In this document: positions 53,211 to 62,078 of the stretch, piece after piece
Position numbering within the stretch: position 1 is the first letter of the stretch
How the letters are laid out: each line of letters opens with the position of its first letter
NCBI RefSeq assembly: GCF_008330945.1
Contig: NZ_CP043488.1
Coordinates: forward strand, 1,612,001-1,676,000
Reading direction: 5' to 3'
DNA: 64,000 bases
DNA from: Labrys sp. KNU-23
GTDB lineage: Bacteria > Pseudomonadota > Alphaproteobacteria > Rhizobiales > Labraceae
Notes under the pieces: model-generated
Database searches by the model: none
What the model saw: only the letters and a program-made list of their open reading frames with translations
What the model was told of the DNA's origin: nothing
Program-made: the position numbers and the translations under genes

Positions 53211-54494
53211 TCAGGATTTCGCCAGGGGCTGAGCGTTGCACCAATCATAGATCGAAAGCGCCATGACCTTGATCGAGGTGATGTAGTCGTCGATCGACAC
53301 ATACTCGTCATTGGCATGCATCACAGCGGTCGAACCAGGGCCGAAGATCACCGTCGGCGTATCGCCATAGCTGTTGAGGAAGCGCGTATCGGCCGCCCCC
53401 TGACGTCCGCTGATGGTCGGCTCCTTGCCGGTGATCTCCGTGTAGTTCCGAGATACCGTTTCCACGATCGCGTGGCCGCGCGGAATCTCGGAAGCTTCGG
53501 CGTCATAGCCGACGAACCGCACCACCGGCGGATGATCCTTCATCCAGGGATCCTTGGCGGCCGTCTCGGCAATCTTCCTCACCAGGCTCTGCTTGACGCC
53601 TTCGTGGTCTTCACCCGGCACGGTGCCGATCGACCCCTTGAGAAGTGCCGTCGCCGGAAAGGCGCTCGGATAATTGCCGGCCTGAAACGAACCGATGATG
53701 CACGGCAAGGAGTCGATTGCGCTAGGATACAGCGGATGCTTGACCGTTGCGACGCGTTCGTCCTCCAGTTCCTGCACTGCCGCGACGATCTTCTGGCCGA
53801 GGGCGATGCCGCTGACGCCGAGATAGCGCTGCTGGATGCCGGCGGGCTTGCCCTGGATTTCAATTTCGAACCAGATGCGCCCGATGCAGGCGGGTTGCAC
53901 ATGCAGGTCGCTGGTCTCGCCCGAGATGCCGGCATCGGCCGAGTAGCCGCGGATCACGGTGTCGAGTGTGCCATGGCCACTCACTTCTTCATCGATCACG
54001 ATGTTGATCAGAACATCGCCCTTCAGATCAATGCCGAGCTCTTTGAGATATTGCACGGCCAGGATGTGGCTGGCGACGCCGCTCTTCATGTCGCAGGAGC
54101 CGCGGCCGTAGATGCGGCCGTTCTCGATCTTCGCAGACCAGGGATTGTCGCTCCAGCCTTCACCATTGCCGACGGGAATGACATCGGTATGACCGTTGAG
54201 CAGCAGCGAGCGCCCCCCGCCCGCCCCCTTGGCCGTCGCGACGATATTGGGGCGCCCTTCATAGCCGCGCGCAACGGGCCGATAACCCGGATGCTTCTTG
54301 AGCTCCTCCCAGTCGGTGTCCCACAGATCGACTTCGAGGCCGACCGTATTCAGATAGTCTTGAAGGAAGGCCTGGATCGCTGCCTCGTCGCCGGTGACGC
54401 TGGGGATCGAGACCATTTTTTGCAGGAAGCGAACGGCCTCGTCCTTCGAAGCGTCGACTTTTTCCAGTATTCGTTGGCGGTTAGCGTCAGTCAT
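53211..54494 (-). CDS. M20 family metallohydrolase (ArgE/DapE type)
   Basis: A 427-residue zinc amidohydrolase. Metal-binding motifs are LLLNGHTDVIPVG near 102, GRGSCDMKSGVASHI near 135, and the catalytic NIVIDEEVSGHGTLD near 172; a C-terminal His lies in TAVMHANDEYVSIDDY near 403. These enzymes cleave N-acyl, N-carbamoyl or small peptide bonds of amino acids. The start has GGGAGATTG upstream. It follows the LLM gene but a terminator separates them, so it may have partial read-through or its own promoter. Confidence 0.87.
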   Translation of the reverse strand: MTDANRQRILEKVDASKDEAVRFLQKMVSIPSVTGDEAAIQAFLQDYLNTVGLEVDLWDTDWEELKKHPGYRPVARGYEGRPNIVATAKGAGGGRSLLLNGHTDVIPVGNGEGWSDNPWSAKIENGRIYGRGSCDMKSGVASHILAVQYLKELGIDLKGDVLINIVIDEEVSGHGTLDTVIRGYSADAGISGETSDLHVQPACIGRIWFEIEIQGKPAGIQQRYLGVSGIALGQKIVAAVQELEDERVATVKHPLYPSAIDSLPCIIGSFQAGNYPSAFPATALLKGSIGTVPGEDHEGVKQSLVRKIAETAAKDPWMKDHPPVVRFVGYDAEASEIPRGHAIVETVSRNYTEITGKEPTISGRQGAADTRFLNSYGDTPTVIFGPGSTAVMHANDEYVSIDDYITSIKVMALSIYDWCNAQPLAKS

Positions 54495-54533
54495 GTTCAA
54501 TCTCCCGATAGACGGCGTCCGGTTTCCGAAATG

Positions 54534-54571
54534 AAAAACCGCCCTGTCCGCGCTGGTGCGAAACAGGGCGG
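54534..54571 (-). terminator. Intrinsic terminator after the LLM gene
   Basis: On the minus strand CCGCCCTGT and ACAGGGCGG pair around a 15-base loop and are followed by TTTTTCATTT. It lies 9-46 bases after the LLM stop and 40 bases before the M20 ATG. Confidence 0.75.
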
Positions 54572-54579
54572 CATTGGGG

Positions 54580-55563
54580 TCAAAGGGCCTTCAGTCGGGG
54601 GATGATTTCGCGCGCAATGGTTTCGATCTGCTCCATCTCATACTTGTAAGGAACGAAGATGATCTTCTGGACGCCGGCATCGATGTGAGCCTTGAGCTGC
54701 TCGACGCAGTCGTCGACCGACCCCATGATCGCGCTCTCGCGCGTGCAGTCGCTGTGTTCAGGAAAATCCCATTCCTTGTTGAGCCAATCCATCATGTCTT
54801 CGCGGACGGCCTCCTTCGAGGCACCGACCATGATCGGCAACTGCGAGGCGTTCATCACGGTGCCGGGATCCTTGCCAACCTCCTTGGCAAAGCCGAGGAC
54901 CTTGTCCCACGACTTCTTGAAGTCCTCCGCACGATAGAAATAGGTCAGCCAGCCGTCGCCGGCGGTGCCGGCTCGCTTGAGCGCAGCATCCGCATAGCCG
55001 CCGATGAGGATCGGAAGATGCGATTGCGCCGGCTTGGGGTACATCACGGCCTTCGACAGGTTGTACTCGAGCTGGATGCCGGTCTCGGGATCGGCGATGT
55101 TGTATTTGCCCGTCACGCGATCCTCGGTCCAGAGCTGCCGCATGATCTCGAGATTCTGGTCCATGATCTTGCCGCGCTTGCTGAAAGGCAGGCCCATGGC
55201 ATCGAATTCGCGCTTGTACCAGCCGGCGGCCATGCCCATCACCATGCGCCCGTTCGACAGCTGGTCCATGGAGGACAGCTGCTTGGCGAGAGCGACGGGG
55301 TTGCGCAATGGCAGGACGAGGATGCCCGTACCCATGCGGATCTTGGTGGTCCTGGCCGCGATCCCCGTCAGGGTCGTCAGCGAGTCGATGATCGGGAAAT
55401 TGGGATCGACGCCAAGCAGCATGTGATCCCAGACCCAGACGGAATCATAGCCGAGCTCCTCGACCCGAACGCCGTATTCGACGAGTTTGCGGGCGTCGGG
55501 CATGTTGGGATAGGCCACGAAATTGCGCGCGGCGATGCCGAACGTCTTGGTGAGCATTGTCAT
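54580..55563 (-). CDS. LLM-class F420-dependent oxidoreductase
   Basis: A 327-residue luciferase-like TIM-barrel protein: FGIAARNFVAYPNMPDAR, then VRVEELGYDSVWVWDHMLL near 35, TKIRMGTGILVLPLRNPVAL near 73, LSNGRMVMGMAAGWYKREFDAMG near 103 and LPILIGGYADAALKRAGTAGDGW near 187. The family uses F420H2 or FMNH2. The F420 synthesis operon lies about 3.4 kb upstream on the same strand, which favours F420. Last gene of the PLP/CoA-transferase operon. The substrate is unknown. Confidence 0.82.
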   Translation of the reverse strand: MTMLTKTFGIAARNFVAYPNMPDARKLVEYGVRVEELGYDSVWVWDHMLLGVDPNFPIIDSLTTLTGIAARTTKIRMGTGILVLPLRNPVALAKQLSSMDQLSNGRMVMGMAAGWYKREFDAMGLPFSKRGKIMDQNLEIMRQLWTEDRVTGKYNIADPETGIQLEYNLSKAVMYPKPAQSHLPILIGGYADAALKRAGTAGDGWLTYFYRAEDFKKSWDKVLGFAKEVGKDPGTVMNASQLPIMVGASKEAVREDMMDWLNKEWDFPEHSDCTRESAIMGSVDDCVEQLKAHIDAGVQKIIFVPYKYEMEQIETIAREIIPRLKAL

Positions 55564-55584
55564 AGGTGTTCCTCCAGGAATGAT

Positions 55585-56355
55585 TCAGGCGGTAAAAAGC
55601 CGTTCGGGATCGAGCTGCCGCAGGATCTGAAGTTCGTGCGTGGTCGGCGGCTCGGTGACTGTGAGGCTCTCGTCGAAATCGAGCCCGAAACCGGTGTTGT
55701 CCTGGACCTCCTCGCGGGAGACGCCGGGATTGAGAGCCAGAACCTTCATGCGCCGCTTCTTGTCGTCGAAGCCGAAGACGGCGAGTTCGGTGATGACCCG
55801 GAACATGCCGCCCGCGGGCAGGCCGCTCTCGCGACGACTGTCGCCACCCCGGATGAAGCCGGGGCTGGTGATGAAGTCGACATTCTCCACGAAGCGCCGC
55901 TTTTCGTGCTTCATGGCCACGATCATGTTGGTGAGGCTCGAAATGTCATTGCCGCCCCCCGTCCCGGGCAGGCGCGTCTTCGGCGCGGCCGGATCGCCGA
56001 TGAAGGACGAATTGAGGTTGCCGAACTGGTCGATCTGGGCACCGCCCATGAAACCGATGTCGACGTAGCCGCGCTGCAGAAGAAGCAGGACATCGGCACT
56101 GCCGAGCACCATGTTGGCGCGCTTGGTGCAGCGTTGATCGTTGGTTGACGGCGGTAGCTTTCCCGCCTCGACGAAGGCGCCGACCACGCCGCCCTCGAAC
56201 AGGATGGTCAAGCCGGGGCAACGCAGCTGCTGGGCGAGCGTCGCCGCCAGCAAGGGCGTTCCGACACCGGCGAAAACCACCTGGCCATCTTTGAGCTGGC
56301 GAGAAGCCAGGATCGCGAGAATTTCAGATGCCGTATAGTGTGAAGCTTCAGTCAT
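55585..56355 (-). CDS. CoA-transferase beta subunit (IpdB-like)
   Basis: A 256-residue family I CoA-transferase or ring-opening CoA hydrolase subunit B. Its catalytic-type motif region shows VVFAGVGTPLLAATLAQQL near 24, LLLQRGYVDIGFMGGAQID near 92 and PGTGGGNDISSLTNMI near 131, plus an ITSPGF motif. The pattern is closest to IpdB/glutaconate CoA-transferase-like subunits. It overlaps the alpha subunit gene by 8 bases and precedes the LLM gene by 21 bases. Confidence 0.83.
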   Translation of the reverse strand: MTEASHYTASEILAILASRQLKDGQVVFAGVGTPLLAATLAQQLRCPGLTILFEGGVVGAFVEAGKLPPSTNDQRCTKRANMVLGSADVLLLLQRGYVDIGFMGGAQIDQFGNLNSSFIGDPAAPKTRLPGTGGGNDISSLTNMIVAMKHEKRRFVENVDFITSPGFIRGGDSRRESGLPAGGMFRVITELAVFGFDDKKRRMKVLALNPGVSREEVQDNTGFGLDFDESLTVTEPPTTHELQILRQLDPERLFTA

Positions 56356-57313
56356 TGTAGATGCTCCGCCCGAGCTGACTTGCGTTGAGAAGCTCTTCCA
56401 TGCCGATCAGCGCCAGATATTCGTTCCAGCTCTTTGGCTCGTAAAAATACTTCTCGAGATAGTCCTGCATCCCCTTCACCGGATCGGCGTTGACCTGCTT
56501 CACATAGGCGCCCATGTGCTTCATCATCGGCTCATAGATGCCGTAACATTCGTGAGGCGCCGCGCCATAGGGGACCTCAACCACCGCGTCGACGCAGAAG
56601 AACGGAATCTTCGTGTGATCGGGATGGCGCCGGATCTGGTCGTTGGAGACGATGCGTTCCGTGGTGAGGATGACCCTGTTGGCTGCCAGCGCCAGGTCGA
56701 TGTCCATGAACTGGAGGCCATCGATCTGCGCATTGCCATAGGCGTCGCAGCGCTGAACGTGGATGAGCGCGACATCGGGATTGAGCGCTGGCACCAGCAG
56801 CAGCTTTTCGCCGGTAAACGGGCAATCGACCGGCTTGGCTTCTGGCCGCTGCCGCATCACGTCGGAGCCGAGCATCGCGCGCATCGGCAGGAAGGGAACG
56901 CCCATGGCGCCGGCGCGGAAGCGCATGCCGACACCCATATGGCTCCATTCCTCGTAGCGCTTGCCCTGGGTCTCGACATGATGCCGCATGACCTTGGACA
57001 GGCCCCATAGAATGCCTTGGGCAAACCAGCTGGTGATGACGTGGTCGGCCGCCCCGGATCCGAACAGAAGGTCGCCATCGGTCGAGACGATGCAGCGCGA
57101 GCAGGAGAGCTTCTGCCGGCGCTGGCGTATGATCTCCCAGATCATCGCCATGGGCGTGCGCGACATGGTGGAGCCACCGACGCCGACCTTCATGCCGTCC
57201 TGTACCAGCCCGGCCGCCTCCTCCAGCGACATCACTTTCTCGCGCAAGCTCCTGTCACGCGCGGCAAGGTTCTCCCTCAGCCGCGAATAGGGCTCGAGTT
57301 GAGCTTCAAGCAC
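56348..57313 (-). CDS. CoA-transferase alpha subunit (IpdA-like)
   Basis: A 321-residue subunit A with KVMSLEEAAGLVQDGMKVGV, GGSTMSRTPMAMIWEIIRQ near 46, ALIHVQRCDAYGNAQIDGL near 182 and an EVPYGAAPHECYGIYEP region near 246. IpdAB in steroid degradation opens an acyl-CoA ring; other homologues transfer CoA. It lies 40 bases after the PLP-enzyme gene. Confidence 0.83.
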   Translation of the reverse strand: MLEAQLEPYSRLRENLAARDRSLREKVMSLEEAAGLVQDGMKVGVGGSTMSRTPMAMIWEIIRQRRQKLSCSRCIVSTDGDLLFGSGAADHVITSWFAQGILWGLSKVMRHHVETQGKRYEEWSHMGVGMRFRAGAMGVPFLPMRAMLGSDVMRQRPEAKPVDCPFTGEKLLLVPALNPDVALIHVQRCDAYGNAQIDGLQFMDIDLALAANRVILTTERIVSNDQIRRHPDHTKIPFFCVDAVVEVPYGAAPHECYGIYEPMMKHMGAYVKQVNADPVKGMQDYLEKYFYEPKSWNEYLALIGMEELLNASQLGRSIYND

Positions 57314-57353
57314 GTTTCTTCTCCCTTGGGTTCGCGACGGACAGCGCCCGGCG

Positions 57354-58856
57354 CTAATTCAGGCCGACTTCGGCGTTGAAATCCGTGATCAATTGGTCCC
57401 AGGCGGGCACCGAGGCCGCGGCGGCCTGCCAGAAGGACTGGTCACGGCGCGCTTCAAAGTCGGGGAGCTCGATTCCCTGTTGTTCGACCCAGGTGTAGTA
57501 ACCAAGGTTGAAAACGCGCCGACGCTCCCGCTCGGTCATGACAAGGACGGTTTCGTCGATCCGCTCGTGAAGACAGTCGGACAGGATCATTTCCGCATCG
57601 GAGGCCGAGACATCCTCGGGGAAATCGCGTGCAAGCGTCCGCCACGCCTCGCTGCCGTACAGGCCGGCACCGTCGGTCGCGATGGTCACGACGACGTCAT
57701 CCGCGCCCAGCTTTTCGCGCTTTGCGAGTTTGATGGCGGCGACAATATTGGCAAAGCCGGAGATGCCGACATGATCGAAAGCAGAAAGGGCATCCTCTGC
57801 CACGCCGAAGCGCTGCGCCAACCAGCGGCGGTTCTCGGTGCCCCTGAAGAGAAGATTGAGCCAGTCGGTCGAGCGGTCGGATACGCCGACGACGAAATCG
57901 AGATTCATGACGTTGTGGATCAGCGGCACATGCTTGTCGCCGATGCCCTGAATATTGTGCTCGCCATATCCGCATTCGAGCAGGGTCGGGCATTGCAGCG
58001 CCTCGACCGCTGCGATCTTGGTGCCATGGAGCGCCTTGAGCCTGTCGCCTGCCGCGATCGTTCCGGCAGACCCGGTCGCAGAGACGAAGGCCGCCAGGCG
58101 GGCGCTCTTGTTGGCAGATCGAAAATGCTGGAAGACCTTCTCGATGGCGGCGCCGGTGCAGGCGTAGTGCGCCAGATAATTCGCGAAGGCAGAGAACTGG
58201 TTCAGAATGACGTTGTCGTCGCTCAGCGCCAGTTCATGGCATTTGTCGTAGATTTCCTTGACATTGCTTTCGGTGCCATGCGTGCGGACGATCTGGCTCG
58301 GATCGGTGACCCAGCGCTCAAGCCATTCGAAACGCTCGCGGCTCATACCCTCGGGCAGAATGGCCACGCCCTCGCAACCGAGAATTCGAGAGATCGCCAC
58401 GCCGCCGCGACAGTAATTTCCCGTCGACGGCCATACCGCCTTTTGACGGGTCGGGTCGAAGCCACCGGACACCAGGCGCGTCGCGAGGCAGGCATAGGCC
58501 GGCAGCACCTTGTGGGCACCGATCATCGGAAAATGCGAACCAAGAAGCACCACCACAGGCGCATCGACGCCTGTCAATTCGCGCGGCACGACGAAATGGG
58601 CGGGTACCGCCTGGCGCCCCTTGCGATCGGCAGTGTTGAACCAATTCACGCGCCATAGGTTGAGCGCGTCCGCCGCATCGGCATCGGTGTCATCGAGGCG
58701 AGCCGCGATCGCCTCGGGCAGCGGGAGCTCTCCCGCCAGCTGGGCAAAAGTCGGCAGCACGATGCCCCGGCTGCGGGCACATTCGATGGCAACACGGCGC
58801 ACTCCCGCATCCACGACCTCGGCCCTGTCCAACAATCCGAAATCCCCGCCTGACAT
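57354..58856 (-). CDS. Fold-type-II PLP-dependent enzyme
   Basis: A 500-residue PLP enzyme of the cysteine synthase/serine dehydratase fold. The PLP lysine is in MIGAHKVLPAYACL near 113, substrate loop in PSTGNYCRGGVAISRIL near 145, glycine loop in VSATGSAGTIAAGDRLKAL near 256 and ATDGAGLYGSEAWRTL near 391. It is longer than typical family members by over 100 residues, mostly in the C-terminal half. A lyase acting on a beta-substituted amino acid is plausible. ATG has GGAG at eight bases. It heads the operon PLP-CoAT-A-CoAT-B-LLM, with a perfect palindrome 36 bases upstream. Confidence 0.75.
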   Translation of the reverse strand: MSGGDFGLLDRAEVVDAGVRRVAIECARSRGIVLPTFAQLAGELPLPEAIAARLDDTDADAADALNLWRVNWFNTADRKGRQAVPAHFVVPRELTGVDAPVVVLLGSHFPMIGAHKVLPAYACLATRLVSGGFDPTRQKAVWPSTGNYCRGGVAISRILGCEGVAILPEGMSRERFEWLERWVTDPSQIVRTHGTESNVKEIYDKCHELALSDDNVILNQFSAFANYLAHYACTGAAIEKVFQHFRSANKSARLAAFVSATGSAGTIAAGDRLKALHGTKIAAVEALQCPTLLECGYGEHNIQGIGDKHVPLIHNVMNLDFVVGVSDRSTDWLNLLFRGTENRRWLAQRFGVAEDALSAFDHVGISGFANIVAAIKLAKREKLGADDVVVTIATDGAGLYGSEAWRTLARDFPEDVSASDAEMILSDCLHERIDETVLVMTERERRRVFNLGYYTWVEQQGIELPDFEARRDQSFWQAAAASVPAWDQLITDFNAEVGLN

Positions 58857-58891
58857 GAGGGCAACTCCATTGATCTTGTACTATTTTCCTA

Positions 58892-58911
58892 TCATACTAA
58901 TGTTAGTATGA
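58892..58911. promoter_or_regulatory. Perfect operator palindrome TCATACTAA-TG-TTAGTATGA
   Basis: A 20-base sequence with perfect 9-base arms, in the 103-base gap between the FbiC stop and the PLP-enzyme start. Flanking TATC on its left and related ATACTA cores at 41153 and 49756 suggest one GntR-type regulator. Confidence 0.65.
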
Positions 58912-58959
58912 CTAGTCCGCAGATAGAATATTCGCGTGGTGTTTCGAGGAGCTGTGCGA

Positions 58960-61374
58960 CTAGCTAGCGCATGCCGCCCGTGGAGCGTGGTCGACGGCCT
59001 GCTTTGCGCGATCGGCAAAAGCGACGAGGCGTTGCGAGGGCACCGCATCGGCGTAGAGGGTCGTGCGCATGCGAGGAACGCGTCCGGCCGCGGAGATGAT
59101 CTCTTCCATCCATTGCGGGGTCATTTCCTGGCCGTGACTGGCCCCGGCTGCACGCGATATGCTTTCGTCCATAAGCGTGCCGCCGAGATCATTCACCCCT
59201 GCACTCAGGCACTGGCGCACACCGCTGGGGCCAAGCTTGACCCAGGACGCCTGGATGTTGGTGATATGGGGGTGTAGCGCCAGGCGAGCGACGGCATGCA
59301 TCAGGATCACCTCGCGGAACGTCGGGCCGGGGCGCGATCGCCGTTTCAAATAGATCGGCGCCTCCATATGCACGAAGGGCAACGGGACGAATTCGGTGAA
59401 GCCCCCGGTCTCGGCTTGGAGGTCGCGGATACGGATCAGATGCCGGGCCCAGTGTTCGTAGCGCTCGATATGGCCAAACATGATGGTCGCCGTCGAGCGG
59501 AAGCCGAGGCCATGCGCAGCGCGCATCACCTCCAGCCATTGGCTCGTATTGATCTTGTCGGCACACAACGTGGCGCGCACCTCGTCGTCCAGGATCTCCG
59601 CGGCTGTGCCAGGAAGCGTATCGAGCCCTGCCGATTTGAGCCTGGCAAGGAACCGATCAACTGGAATACCCAGCGTCTTTGCCCCTTGCCAGACCTCCAA
59701 AGGCGAGAAGGCGTGCATATGAATCGCCGGGACGGCCTGTTTGACCGCCTGGCAAAGCTCCAGATATTTCATCCCCGTATAGGAGGGATGAATTCCGCCC
59801 TGCATGCAGACCTCGCTGGCTCCCCGCGCCCAGGCAACGCGGACGCGCTCGGCCACCTCGGTCATTTCGAGATCATAGGGGCGGCCACGCAGGTTCTCGC
59901 TGAGCTTGCCCTTCGAGAACGCGCAGAACTGGCACTTGAAATAGCAGATGTTGGTATAGTTGATGTTGCGAGTGACGACGTAGCTGACGACATCGCCGTT
60001 GACACGCTGGCGTAGGGCATCGGCAGCCTTGCACACGGCCGTAAACTCGTCGCCACGAGCCCGGAAGAGCGCCGTGATGTCGCTTTCATCCAAGGGCACC
60101 TGCGCCGCCGCCTTGTCGAGAGCAGCCCGCACCTTGCCCTTGATCGCGGGCGAAGGAGCGTGAATAAGCCCGACATCCGCCATGGGCAGCGCGTCGCCCC
60201 GTCCAGGACACCAGGGGTCCTTGCGCGGCCATCCATCGGCATCGATGAGATTGTAGAGCGAAAAGCGCAATGTCTCGTCGACCCACTCTGTGGCGAAACG
60301 GGCATAGGCTGGATAGATCGCCAGACGCTCAGCCAGTTCCTTGCCGGCCCAGCGGGTGGCAACCGCAAGCTCGACCAGATGAGGCCAGGGAGCCTCCGGG
60401 TTTACATGATCGGGGGTTACCGGCGAAACTCCGCCCCAATCGTTGATGCCGGCGTGAACAAGCTGGCTCAGATCGCCCGGCCGAAGGTTCGGCGGGGCCT
60501 GGATATTCATCCCCGGTTCGAAGATGAGGCGGGCAAGTGCGATGGTCCACAAGTGATCTTGCAGATCCGGCGCCGGTGCCTCGGCCATTCGGGTGCCTGG
60601 TTTCGGACGAAAATTCTGGATGATGATTTCTTGGAGATGACCATACCTGTCGTTGAGATCACGCAAAGCGAGCAGTGAATCGATACGCTCGGCGCGCGTT
60701 TCGCCGATGCCGATCAGGATTCCGGTCGTAAAGGGAACCTTTAGCGCACCTGCCCGCCGGATGGTGTCCAATCGGGCCGCCGGCGCCTTGTCGGGGGAAC
60801 CGTGGTGGGCGCCTCCTCGCGCGCACAGCCGCTCGGACACGCTCTCCAGCATGATGCCTTGCGAGATCGACACCCCTCTCAGCGCCGCAATGTCTTCGTC
60901 ACTCAGCAGGCCCGGATTGACATGTGGCAAAAGCCCGGTTTGCTCGAACACGAGGGATGCCATCTCGGCCAAATAGGAAATAGTCGTTTCATGGCCGAGT
61001 GCAGCCAGTTCCTCACGCGCTACGCGATAGCGCAATTCCGGCTTGTCGCCGAGGGTGAAGAGCGCCTCCTTGCAACCCGCCTTCCGGCCTGCTTCAGCGA
61101 TCGCCAGTACCTCGTCGCGGGTCAGGAAGGCGCGCTGTCCTTTACGGGGGGGATGGGCGAAGGTGCAATAATGGCAGACATCGCGGCAGAGCTGCGTCAG
61201 GGGAATGAAGACCTTGCGCGAAAAGGAGATCTGATGACCATGAGCCCAATCGCGCCGGCGGCTGGCAGCCGCAAGCAAGGGCGTGAGATCGCCAATATCG
61301 ATCAGGGACAGGGCTTCATGGCGCGTCAGCCTGCGCTCGGAGGCAAAATCGGTCAGCAACGCGACGTGGTCCAT
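58960..61374 (-). CDS. fbiC: FO synthase, CofG-CofH fusion
   Basis: An 804-residue two-domain radical SAM enzyme that makes the deazaflavin FO from tyrosine and the flavin precursor diaminouracil. The N-terminal CofG half carries the cluster motif Cys63-x3-Cys67-x2-Cys70 (CRDVCHYC). The second half (CofH, from about 440) carries NICYFKCQFC near 478 and the conserved CMQGGIHPSY near 524. The fused form occurs in actinobacteria and in proteobacteria with F420. It overlaps cofC by 22 bases and is last in the F420 operon. Confidence 0.95.
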   Translation of the reverse strand: MDHVALLTDFASERRLTRHEALSLIDIGDLTPLLAAASRRRDWAHGHQISFSRKVFIPLTQLCRDVCHYCTFAHPPRKGQRAFLTRDEVLAIAEAGRKAGCKEALFTLGDKPELRYRVAREELAALGHETTISYLAEMASLVFEQTGLLPHVNPGLLSDEDIAALRGVSISQGIMLESVSERLCARGGAHHGSPDKAPAARLDTIRRAGALKVPFTTGILIGIGETRAERIDSLLALRDLNDRYGHLQEIIIQNFRPKPGTRMAEAPAPDLQDHLWTIALARLIFEPGMNIQAPPNLRPGDLSQLVHAGINDWGGVSPVTPDHVNPEAPWPHLVELAVATRWAGKELAERLAIYPAYARFATEWVDETLRFSLYNLIDADGWPRKDPWCPGRGDALPMADVGLIHAPSPAIKGKVRAALDKAAAQVPLDESDITALFRARGDEFTAVCKAADALRQRVNGDVVSYVVTRNINYTNICYFKCQFCAFSKGKLSENLRGRPYDLEMTEVAERVRVAWARGASEVCMQGGIHPSYTGMKYLELCQAVKQAVPAIHMHAFSPLEVWQGAKTLGIPVDRFLARLKSAGLDTLPGTAAEILDDEVRATLCADKINTSQWLEVMRAAHGLGFRSTATIMFGHIERYEHWARHLIRIRDLQAETGGFTEFVPLPFVHMEAPIYLKRRSRPGPTFREVILMHAVARLALHPHITNIQASWVKLGPSGVRQCLSAGVNDLGGTLMDESISRAAGASHGQEMTPQWMEEIISAAGRVPRMRTTLYADAVPSQRLVAFADRAKQAVDHAPRAACAS

Positions 61375-62078
61375 GGCGACGAAGTCTCCTGAATAATCCC
61401 GGGGGAAGCCGGGGTGATGTTTTGTCCGAGCTGCGAGAGCAGCCTGCGCGTTCGAGCTGCCGGCCCCCGTGAGGGAACAAGCCAGAGGTCGGCGGGCAAA
61501 TCGACGTCATGCCCTGCGCCTTCCAGCGGCAGAACAGCGACCTCCAAGCCCGTCGCCTGCGCCATCGCGCGATGGCGCCTGAAACTGTGAAGGCCGAAAG
61601 AAGGCTCCATCGCAGTCGGAGGCGACAAGCCAAGCAGGTTGGTGCCACCGTCGCGATTGGCGGGTGTGATGAGCACATCGCATTTGGCGAGAGCCGACAG
61701 GGCCGTTTCGATCTCCTGGGCATTCAGGAAAGGGATATCGGCAGGCACGACCAGGACTCCGGTATACCCCGCCTCGGCAAGCTTCTTTTGCCCGCAACGA
61801 ACCGCATTGTTGATGCCGGCATTGTCGAGGTCGCCGATGACAATGGCGCCGTAATCTTTCGCGATCGCTGCGACTGCCGCATCGGACGTGATCACCGCGA
61901 GGCCGGCGAGTTGAGAAACGCTCGAAAGCACCTCGAGCACATCACGCAGCATCGCCTCGGCCAGCCCAGCTCGCTGGTGCGCGGTCAGCCTCGGGGCCAG
62001 GCGCGATTTTGCCTGTTCCAACCGCTTCACCGGAACGAGGGCGCAAATCTGAGTTGGGGTCGCTTTCTTGTCCATCAC
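61353..62078 (-). CDS. cofC: 2-phospho-L-lactate guanylyltransferase (CofC/FbiD type)
   Basis: A 241-residue nucleotidyltransferase: CALVPVKRLEQAKSRLAPRL near 12, LLVVPADIPFL-type PADIPFLNAQEIE near 113 and LITPANRDGGTNLLGLSPP near 136. It activates phospholactate, phosphoenolpyruvate or 3-phosphoglycerate with GTP for F420 side-chain attachment; the sequence alone does not say which. It overlaps cofD by ATGA and fbiC by 22 bases. Confidence 0.9.
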   Translation of the reverse strand: MMDKKATPTQICALVPVKRLEQAKSRLAPRLTAHQRAGLAEAMLRDVLEVLSSVSQLAGLAVITSDAAVAAIAKDYGAIVIGDLDNAGINNAVRCGQKKLAEAGYTGVLVVPADIPFLNAQEIETALSALAKCDVLITPANRDGGTNLLGLSPPTAMEPSFGLHSFRRHRAMAQATGLEVAVLPLEGAGHDVDLPADLWLVPSRGPAARTRRLLSQLGQNITPASPGIIQETSSPWTTSRC

